Below, piece by piece: positions 56,566 to 64,000 of a stretch of 64,000 nucleotides of DNA (position 1 is its first letter; the number at the start of each line of letters is the position of its first letter). The translations under genes and the position numbers were made by a program. The notes beneath the pieces were generated by a model. The model made no database searches. It was not told the DNA's origin and worked only from the letters and a program-made list of their open reading frames with translations. Source of the DNA: Eutreptiella sp. 'Long Island Sound 2002'. Lineage: Eukaryota > Euglenozoa > Euglenophyceae > Eutreptiales > Eutreptiaceae. The stretch covers positions 11,548,430 to 11,612,429 of the forward strand of contig OZ038383.1 in the NCBI GenBank assembly GCA_964036045.1, given 5' to 3'.

Positions 56566-56800
56566 GGTTAATCAGGGCGCTTCTTGTTCCGCCCTTCTGT
56601 GTACTGGATCTTCTTCAGACCCAGATGCGGCTCTGAGCTTGGGCTCACTCATTGAGGTGGGCCAACTGTTGCCAAGTTGAACTTGTACACTCCGAATTGG
56701 CCAGGTCCTGGCAGACATCTGTACTGATGGTGTGGACATTTTGTTTCTGGTTTTGGCTTGTGTACTTCTCAGAGTCTGTTCGAAAGGTTCTCAAGGGTTG

Positions 56801-56811
56801 CCTCTGCTACC
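56801..56811 (-). promoter_or_regulatory. Primer-binding site of element 2
   Basis: ggtagcagagg on the minus strand directly after the 5' LTR, identical to the site in element 1. It is complementary to the 3' end of initiator tRNA-Met. Confidence 0.8.
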
Positions 56812-57521
56812 GGAAAGATGTCCTTGATTAGTGCCCTAATGATTTTGATGAAATCCTGCAAACTTTGATGTTGAAAACCCAAACCAAAGCAGTAAGTAGA
56901 GCAAGCACAGGATATGGATCGAATCAATGAATAGTTTTGAAATCGAGTGTATCACAGAAGGGTTGCAGATAGACAAAGCAGGCTTAAATACAAAGCTTCA
57001 ATCACAAATGAATAAAACAAAAGATTTTAAGTGAAACCTGGCCTGACTCTAGCCTCCAAGTTAGCATCAAGCACTTCATGTGCACTCTTTTGGATGAAAT
57101 GGAGCTGGTTAGGAATATGGGGCAAAGGAGTTAGGCCAGACACAGAATATGACTTGGCCAAGCAACTGAATTCATAAACAGTTAAAAGGTAGAACCACAA
57201 TAAGTGGTAGAAACAGTTGAGTATAGGGGTCTTGTGGTGGGGGACCACTAGGCTTAACCTCCAAGGCCCTAGGCATGAAATGCCTTTTGAACTTCAGTAT
57301 AACCTCCATGAAGGAAGATACCTCCGCTCCGTTCAGTGGTAGGGGTGAACTTCATGGGGGGCTAGGGTTATAACCCTAGTTACTTTGGGAAAGTGTACCT
57401 TAGGCTTCAAAAGAGAGATAAAAATACTTAAGTAAGTCTTAGCATCAACAAAAGGGTTTTATGGGGAGCTTGGCCTGGATGAAGCCCTCCAAGAAAGACA
57501 TGGCTGTGACTGTTTCTTACT
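56812..57521 (-). repeat. 5' LTR of element 2
   Basis: 710 bp, starting agtaagaaacag and ending catctttcc on the minus strand. The palindrome ctagggttataaccctag is at 57,362-57,379. The host TSD gtttt follows at 57,522-57,526. Confidence 0.9.
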
Positions 57522-57526
57522 GTTTT

Positions 57527-57858
57527 TGCTTGTTTTTGACAAAACCGAATGCACCAAGAAATAATTTATCTCGCTAAAAATCCACTGCTTTTTCCGGAAA
57601 ACCGTGACTTTTTCTTGCTTCTAACATTTGTGCTTTTGTATGAAAATGCCCATCAACTCTTAGATGTTTTTAAAGACAGTTTTTGAAATGCGTGTTGCAC
57701 GCAGCACTACAAGGACCATTTTTAACATCCATCTTTGTCCGAGGCCTCGCACAAACAGCAACACAACAACACAGGAAACTGCATCACAGGGTGAAACATG
57801 CCACACAAAGTGACAGCAAAAAGGTCGTCGAAGAACAATGACTAGCGCGAGGCTTCGC
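57527..57858. other. Host flank, no gene assigned
   Basis: AT-richer host sequence that continued directly from 13,353 before element 2 inserted. A + strand frame of ~50 codons (about 57,680-57,840) follows a tttttaaagacag acceptor-like string. I cannot support it as an exon. Confidence 0.25.
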
Positions 57859-57872
57859 GCATAATACATCAC

Positions 57873-58783
57873 CCAAAGCCTCAGACGCCCCAGACGCGCA
57901 GACCCACCCCACGGGGAGCGCACAGCCCCAAGTCAGGTAGGGGGGAAACGGGACCGGGCCGCCCCCCCCCCAAGGAAACCAAACAGAGCACGGGACCGAG
58001 TCAGGACACGCGAAGGGGCACGGACCGCGTCGAACAGCCCTACCAGCGCCCAGCACCGGGACCGCGCGAGGTGCGCGCGCCACACCAACCCGGGGAGGGG
58101 GGGGGGCGGACGCCGCGAGAGCGCGAGCGCACACACAAACAAAGGACACGCGGGGAATACCAGAAGGGCAACCGGACCGAGCCCGCGGAACGCACAGACC
58201 GCATGGAATGGCGTACCAGCGAGCGAGGATAAGGGACACCCGGACCGGAGGGCCCGCCACACACAGCGCAAGAAACGCGGGGCGGGAAGGGGGAAACGGG
58301 GAAGACACAACACCCGGCACCGGCCCCAACCCCCTTGAACCGGCCGCGACCGCCGCGCACACACGAACAGGGCACTGCACCCGCCAAGGCAGTAGTGGCG
58401 CACCGAGCCACGCACCAACCCCACGGCTAGGCAGCCTCCGCGCCAGCCCACGGGGGACCCACTGGCAACAAGCCAGTAGCACGGGCCCGGCGGCGCCGGC
58501 ACCCCGGGAGACCACGCATTGGGGGGGCGATGCGGTGGGTAAGCGCCTGCAGCTACGGCTGCTAAGTGATGCACTGACCGGGGAGTCGCGAAATGGGGAA
58601 GCCGGGGAGGGACAGGGCTCCGAGCCCCGTGAACCCGGGGGGCTGCGCCACCAGGCAGGAGGTGTGTCCCGAAGGGCCCCCGACTAGGACCCGGTGGGGA
58701 GGATATCACCTGGCCCGACCAGGTGGCTTCCCGGGGCCGAAAGGCGTCTAGTACCCGCAAAATGAAACCTCAAACCTCAAACC
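57873..58783 (+). mobile_element. 5'-truncated second copy of the 8.9-kb element
   Basis: From about 57,880 it matches 24,853-25,773, including the ccgcaaaatgaaacctcaaacc tail. A 14-bp duplication, gcataatac(a/g)tcac, flanks it (57,859-57,872 and 58,784-58,797; one mismatch). It is non-coding. 5' truncation with a shared 3' end is the hallmark of non-LTR retrotransposition and validates the 3' boundary of the larger element. Confidence 0.85.
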
Positions 58784-58831
58784 GCATAATACGTCACAAC
58801 AAACGAAGAAATTACTTTTTCATGGGAACAG

Positions 58832-58906
58832 TTTGGATCTTAGCACCCATAGATCTAGCCACAGACGTCCTACCCTTTGGAGGTGGTTTTGCGGGTTATT
58901 TTCTTG
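58832..58906 (+). CDS. Candidate exon with a DUF1232-like motif
   Basis: 75 bp between an acceptor-like attactttttcatgggaacag and a gtacgg donor. A further acceptor, tttttgcgttgcag, ends at 58,992 (intron 86 bp). It encodes WILAPIDLATDVLPFGGGF, which resembles the PiDL-xPD-xxPxxG core of DUF1232 (YkvA) membrane proteins. Splicing to 58,993 brings a stop at once, so it could be a last coding exon. Upstream exons were not found; the nested complex and the LINE copy lie just upstream. Support is one motif plus splice signals. Confidence 0.25.
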
Positions 58907-58992
58907 GTACGGACTCACGAGCTGGCTGCTTGAATGGAAGTCCGGCCCGGCTCTCTTCGGACCCTGGTCTCACTGCCGTTTTTGCGTTGCAG

Positions 58993-59673
58993 TATAAGCC
59001 TTGGGAAACCTGCAAACTGCTGAGTGTGTGCGAATGCGCGAGTTTGCGGAAAAAATGTGTGCAGCGAAAGTTGACAGGGTACGTGTGTAGTAGATGCGAC
59101 GAAGAGCACGTGCACAAATAATATCAAGAGCAACCACTAGAACGCTCGCTTCTCGCCATCGCCAGCCTACTTTGCCACTGATGTCTGCGTGTCAAGAGAG
59201 CAAGTTGTTTTTCCAACTTTCATTGCTTTTCGTGCATGAAAGAGAGTGCGAGTATATATCGCCGGAGTGAGACCTAGGCTTGTGATCCCTGTCCGCAACA
59301 AGCAGCACACAAGCGACAGTGCAAGAACGCAGCGCGTCCAACATGGGACAGTGCAGTCATCATGGTGTGTGTTTGTCGATGATTGTACGAGTAATATGGT
59401 TCGTGTTGAGGAGAGCTCAACGATCTTCCGATAAAATTACGACATGACGTCTTATATGATATGAGACCGGGGTCTGCCGTTTCGCATGTATGTGTATGTA
59501 ATTGCCTCAGTGGGGAGTGGAGACCGGGTAGATTCTGCAGTGCACATGCCTTTGCGCGCCGTGTTGTGTCTTTCGTTCTCAGGTGGCAATCCAGTTGATG
59601 TGGAGTCGGCAGTGGGGATACGGAGCTGGGAGCAGAGCACGCAAACATTGGAGTTAAATTAGTTGTGACAAAG
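58993..59673. other. Host flank, no gene assigned
   Basis: Short frames on both strands without domains or repeated sequence. Mixed composition, unlike the GC-rich insertions on both sides. Confidence 0.3.
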
Positions 59674-59903
59674 CTTGGGAATGGATACTCTACAGCAGGT
59701 TAGGGTTGGTACAACTGAGAGAATGATTTCAAGGAATACGTGCGACTTGAGGGGGGGGGGGGGGGGGCTGTCGAAAAACAGTCCTCTAGCCAGCCCAGAC
59801 GAAGGGAAAAAAATAACAGCAAAACTGCCTACTCTCAGGGGCAGGGACAGGTGTCAAAGGTGCCTAAAAAGCTTTACCCTGGTCTCCCCGCCCAAGCTAA
59901 CAG
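59674..59903 (+). repeat. Long target-site duplication, left copy
   Basis: 230 bp, matching 62,443-62,663 (221 bp) with a handful of substitutions. The G-run is 17 bases here and 8 bases in the other copy. Boundaries are cttgggaatgg and ccaagctaacag. The visible divergence indicates an older event than the gag insertion of element 2. Confidence 0.75.
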
Positions 59904-62442
59904 GAGTGCGAACCTTTGTCTATGCGGCTGGGCTCCACAGTGCAAATGCAGCGACGGGAATTCAACAAGCGTCTCCCTGACGTTCTCTCTGTGTTCCTTC
60001 GGCACATGTGGTGGCTTATGGTGCGTAGGAAACCAACGGCCATGCCAGACCACGGGCAGGGCCACAGTCCAGTCCGCAGATACACCCCCCCCCCCCCACA
60101 GAGGGCACCAGGCAACCAGGATCGGGTGAGAGGCGGGGACCGAGGTAGCACAAGGGTGGGGGAGACCCCAGGGGAAAGGGTAGGGGCGAGGGGGAGGGGC
60201 AGGGGTAGAGCACGCGAGTGGCACACACGAGTGACAGCGCGGCACAGCCAGGGAGGGCAGACGTACAGGCAGGGTCGACAGCGAGAAGGAGAATGGGAGG
60301 GGAGACAGGCGAGAGAGGGGGCCCAGGGCAGCGGGACAGGGGTAGCACGGAGAAGAGCAGGGGGCACACGCAGGGCGCGCCGGAGCAGCGGGGAGCCCGA
60401 ACACGGAACAAAAAAAAACAACAGCAGGACAGGCGGACACACAGGAAGGGCACATATCGGAGGCAGGGCACGGGAGGTGGGGGGAACAGGGGGCCAACAA
60501 GGGCGCAAAGGAACACAATGTCTCTCACAGAGAAGCACCATGCCGATGACCCGCATAGAGCCGTACCGGCCGCCCCGCCCGACCATCAGGGAACTGATGG
60601 AGGGGCGGCCGGCGGGAGAGGACGACGGGGGAGTCCCCCCGAAGGGGTGTCTGGGGAGGCTGCCCAGGTTGGCTTACAGGTCAGAAGACAGGGCAGAAGC
60701 CCAGAGGCGCGTGAGGGCGCGCGAGATACAACCATGGCACGGGGACGACCAGCGGGGAACACACGGAGCAGGAGAACAACACTAAGAGGGCGGGCAGGAG
60801 ACAGAGGGGAGGGGAGGGTAGAGAGGAGAGAGAGACGATACATGTACAACAACGCGGGCTAAAAGGCTGGGTCGCCTGGCATGGCCGGGGACCGCCAAGG
60901 GCCGCGCCACAGGATGGCGGTCGGACTGGACGAGAGCACCGAACGGAACCGAGACAGATGGCGATGCAGTGTTGTTGTGCGTGCATGCAGGGAGGAGGGA
61001 ACCACGCGGAAAAAAGCGCAGCAAAAAAAACAAAAACGCGGACAACACCCCGCAGCACCACAAGGAGACGGGACAGAAAAGGACGAGTGGCTAGGGCCAC
61101 GCGACGGCCCCAGGGGACTAGGACAGCATGGGAGGCGGCACAGGAGTGAGGGGCGGGGGCGGGAGGGGAGCGACCCGTGCTAGGCGCACAAAACCGTCCC
61201 CGGATGGATGAGGATCCAGTGGGCCCGTGCCACAGGGTTGCTGGCGGCCTGGTGGGGTATGAACACGGGACGAGGGATCAGATGGGGCCGCACAACAACC
61301 CAAGGGATTAGGCCGGGGCCGCGGCACAGGGGAAGAAGGCGGGAAGGGAGCGACCCGTGCTAGGCGCACGAAACGGTCCCCGGATGGATGCGGATCCAGT
61401 GGGCCCGCCCCACAGGGTTGCTGGCGGCCCGGTGGGGTATAAACACGGGATGAGGGATGTGATTGGGCCGCACGACAGCCCAGGAGATTAGGCCGGGGCC
61501 GCGGCACAGGCGAAAGGGACGGGGGCGGGAAGGAAGCGACCCGTGCTAAGCGCACGAAGCGGTCCCCGGAAGGAAGAGGCTCCAGTGGGCCCGCGCCACA
61601 GGGTTGCAGGCAACCCGGTGGGGTATAAACACGGGATGAAGGGACAAGGGGACGGGGCGGGGAAGGCCGTGTCGCTAGAGCCACACAACGGCCCGACGGG
61701 GTAGGGAGTCCATGGGACGCTGGGAACGGGCCGGTGCCGGGATGAGGCAAAGGGGAATGGGACATGGGATGGGCAGGGAGGCGCCAAGCAACAGCCCCAT
61801 GGGATTGGGAAACCAGTCGCCATGGAGTGGTGAACCATGGGCCAACCATGGGGAACCTGACCACGGGAAGTCGGGAAAATGCCCTGAACTCCGGGACGGC
61901 CGTGAGGTGTCTGCAGGGGTGAGGGTTGACCTTGAGATCCCCGGGTCAATGGCCTGAGTACACGTAGGTTCACGCGTGAGCGGAACAAGGGGGAACGTGG
62001 AAAGGGTCGCCCCCTGGCCTCCAGCCGTGGATGGACGACAACCAAGTGCATCCGGGAGCCGAGTGGGTACTCCAACCCGTGAGGGATGCAGAGTGGTGGA
62101 ATGTGGTGGACAGAGAGAAATGCCCCGCTGTCGGCGAGGGCTATCCACAGGAAACCCGCCTGCAGGCGCCCAAAAGGCTATGCTAGGGGGGGAAGGCCGG
62201 GGGATCCTTCAAAGGGTGACCAGAAGGAGCTGAAACCGTGAGGGCAGCGACTGAAGGGAGCCTACCGCCGGTCATGCCCCAAGGGAACCTGGTTGAAGTT
62301 CTCGGCCGTGAGGTGAGACAGGGGTCGCCAGGGGAACTGATGGTGGAGAGCACTCCTTCCCGCCAGAGGCGGCCACCATGTAAAACAAACAAGGAGAAGT
62401 CAGATGAGGCTGCGGACGCGGCCGCCCTTACTTACTTACTTA
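59904..62442 (+). mobile_element. 2.5-kb GC-rich insertion flanked by ~225-bp duplications
   Basis: A GC-rich block whose right end is (ctta)n at about 62,428-62,442, directly before the second copy of the flanking repeat. It is built like the other insertions: GC-rich body, simple tail, duplicated target. A + frame at 60,540-60,785 (RIEPYRPPRPTIRELMEGRP…) is the best protein-like stretch, and no domain was recognised. It holds a 3-unit tandem repeat. A segmental duplication with later insertion is an alternative, but the tail position favours retrotransposition. Confidence 0.6.
61126..61665 (+). repeat. ~182-bp tandem repeat, three units
   Basis: The string gcgacccgtgcta recurs at 61,170, 61,350 and 61,536 (periods of 180 and 186). 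Each unit also carries ggtccccgga, gtgggcccg, cacagggttg and ggtggggtat. It lies inside the 2.5-kb insertion and is probably non-coding. Confidence 0.85.
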
Positions 62443-62663
62443 CTTGGGAATGGATACTCTACAGTAGGTTAGGGTTGGTACAACTGAGAGAATTATTTCA
62501 AGGAAAACGTGCGACTTGAGGGGGGGGCTGTCGAAAAACAGTCCTCTAGCCAGCCCAGACGGAGGGAAAAAAATAACAGCAAAACTGCCTACTCTCAGGG
62601 GCAGGGACAGGTGTCAAAGGTACCTAAAAAGCTTTACCGTGGCCTCCCCGCCCAAGCTAACAG
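62443..62663 (+). repeat. Long target-site duplication, right copy
   Basis: Second copy of 59,674-59,903, starting at the end of the (ctta)n tail and ending in ccaagctaacag. Downstream host sequence (cagcacctcag…) continues without repetition. Confidence 0.75.
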
Positions 62664-62847
62664 CAGCACCTCAGCATTTTTGCTGTTCATGCTAGTTACT
62701 CCACGCCCCCCTACCCTGCAAGGTATCATGTTTGGTAGGATCACCCATTTGCTGGGGTGGTTCCATGAACAAGGACACACCCATATTTGTCTTTTTTCAG
62801 ACCAATCATAGCTAAACGACCATGTTCAGTCTTGGGAGGGGAGTGCA

Positions 62848-63367
62848 ATGGGTTTGGCCAGGTCCATCCGACGGATGTTGATATACTGAACAAAGGATTG
62901 GTTTTCCTAACTCACAGATGTTGTAGACGGCTGAGTGCGCGGAAATTGGTGAGAGCATGAGCGCCGCAGCGACGCATGGACAGAAGCATGGACGCATGTT
63001 GTACAAGACAACAAATGAAGAGAATAGTTCACAGGCACGATCACAATCCGATTATTTAACGCCTGAGTGTCTGTAGATTATTTGTCGGCATGTTGCATCC
63101 GTGCCATTTCTGGTGCACAAGCATGTTAAATGAACACTCAATGCCGTCTCTGAATGTGGACTCACAGTGAAGGTTACTTCTGCTTGATGCTCGCGTTGTG
63201 AAGTAGACAGCTTGGGAGGTGCCCGTGAGAACAAATTTGTAAACAAGCGCAGGAGGATTTTGGAAACGGTGTATGGGTTCCGAAATATTTGTCGTTTTTG
63301 GAAGAAATCTGCCTGTGAACAAAAACACTCATCGACTGAGGAGTCATGAAATAACAATCCTTTAACA
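62848..63367 (+). repeat. Dispersed ~520-bp repeat, copy 2
   Basis: Direct copy of 11,816-12,335 with scattered differences and a small deletion near 63,242. The same short minus-strand frames occur in both copies, but indels shift them, so coding is unlikely. Confidence 0.75.
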
Positions 63368-63855
63368 GCATCCCCTCACTTTTAGGAAGGGTCACGCAGT
63401 AGTGTGGTGCACAAATTAGTTAACAGTATAATTAGAGAAATATTCCGAGGTAGAAAACAGTAAACGGTGACACCAGAAAAAACTCTAAGGTAAAAACCGA
63501 GAGGTTTCAGACACCCGGCACTGGCTGCAGCAGAAAATAGGCCACCACGAATGGGCTGTAGAATTGGCCGATGAAGGCGTGCCCTGATGCTGCAAGTGCC
63601 TGCCCCACTTAAGGGTGGAGGGCTGAAAATTGGCCCTCTTTGACAGTTAAAAAATGAGTAAAAGTGGTAAAAAAAATTGTGACAGCCGATTTACAGGTTG
63701 TGCCGCCAAAGGGTGCCTGATAAGGGCACAGGAGACTGTCTCTGCAATTGGTGAAGAATGCACATGGGGAGCTGGAAAAATACAAAAACAGCAATATCAG
63801 AGTAAACGTTCCAGAAAAAAATCACGAAATTCGGTAGCATGATGCATACAATGTT
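63368..63855. other. Host flank, no gene assigned
   Basis: AT-richer sequence. A 62-codon + frame at 63,654-63,842 is Lys/Ser-rich with no known motif. Nothing else is supported. Confidence 0.25.
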
Positions 63856-64000
63856 TACAGCGCAAAGCATGCAAAATGAAACCGGCAGCGCAAAGCATGC
63901 AAGATCTTGCAGCGTGAAGCTTGCATAGGTAAGTTTGCAGCACGAAGATGAAAAATTTTGCAACGTGAAGCTTGCATAAGTAAATCTGCAGCGCAAAGCA
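63856..64000 (+). repeat. Short tandem repeat running off the window
   Basis: At least six imperfect units of about 22-30 bp with the core gcagcg(c/t)(a/g)aagc(a/t)tgca, near 63,858, 63,887, 63,917, 63,938, 63,960 and 63,986. The array is cut by the window end. Confidence 0.75.

Larger units (their letters stand above)
13359..57521 (-). mobile_element. Element 2: outer Ty3/gypsy chromovirus, degenerate, with nested insertions
   Basis: A minus-strand LTR retrotransposon. The 5' LTR is 57,521-56,812 and the 3' LTR is 14,068-13,359. The 5-bp TSD gtttt flanks it at 13,354-13,358 and 57,522-57,526. Order on its coding strand: LTR, initiator-Met PBS, gag, zinc knuckle, protease, methyltransferase-like module, RT, RNase H, integrase, chromodomain, ~2.8 kb of non-coding 3' region, LTR. 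Three insertions split it: 54,386-55,669 in gag, the tandem array 42,326-47,248, and element 1 (15,719-42,152). Frameshifts and stops run throughout, so it cannot encode its own proteins. Confidence 0.9.

Overview
This looks like a repeat-rich nuclear segment of a eukaryote, probably an alga or other protist. The features pointing that way are GT-AG introns, RNI-type leucine-rich repeats, LTR and non-LTR retrotransposons, and a hAT-like DNA transposon. The chromovirus family and the GC-rich coding style remind me of dinoflagellates, but I cannot prove the lineage from sequence alone. There are no bacterial operons and no CRISPR array, and I recognised no complete tRNA or rRNA gene.

Layout. 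1-3.3 kb: no recognisable gene. 3.3-5.4 kb: the one convincing host gene, an F-box-like/LRR protein on the + strand. 5.5-13.3 kb: decayed sequence with a 93-bp tandem repeat, a broken LINE-type RNase H on the minus strand split by a non-autonomous hAT-like element (18-bp TIRs, 8-bp TSD), a ~520-bp dispersed repeat, and a small candidate two-exon gene.

13,359-57,521 is a single nested transposon complex. The outer unit is a minus-strand Ty3/gypsy chromovirus, element 2, flanked by the 5-bp TSD aaaac (gtttt on +). Its 3' region is split by a + strand sister copy, element 1 (15,719-42,152, TSD gcagg). Element 1 is itself split by an 8.9-kb GC-rich non-LTR-type insertion in gag (16,906-25,773) and by a 6.2-kb minus-strand insertion carrying a large minisatellite (34,852-41,044). 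Element 2 also carries a 1.3-kb insertion in gag (54,386-55,669) with a 163-bp TSD, and a 4.9-kb head-to-tail array of a 1,998-bp unit (42,326-47,248). Each nested insertion has its matching uninterrupted site in the sister copy, so the boundaries and the order of events can be read directly.

Both chromoviruses have ~710-bp LTRs ending AG...CT, a PBS matching initiator tRNA-Met, gag with a CCHC knuckle, an aspartic protease, RT, RNase H, integrase and a chromodomain. Between protease and RT lies a module resembling the DIRS/Dam-like adenine-methyltransferase region. Both copies are dead: they carry frameshifts, nonsense codons and a lost RT catalytic motif. They share two in-frame stops (TGA and TAG) between gag and protease.

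57.5-64 kb is the host flank that was contiguous with 13.35 kb before the complex inserted. It holds a 5'-truncated copy of the 8.9-kb element's 3' end, a candidate exon with a DUF1232-like motif, a 2.5-kb GC-rich insertion with ~225-bp flanking duplications, the second copy of the 520-bp repeat, and a short tandem repeat running off the window.
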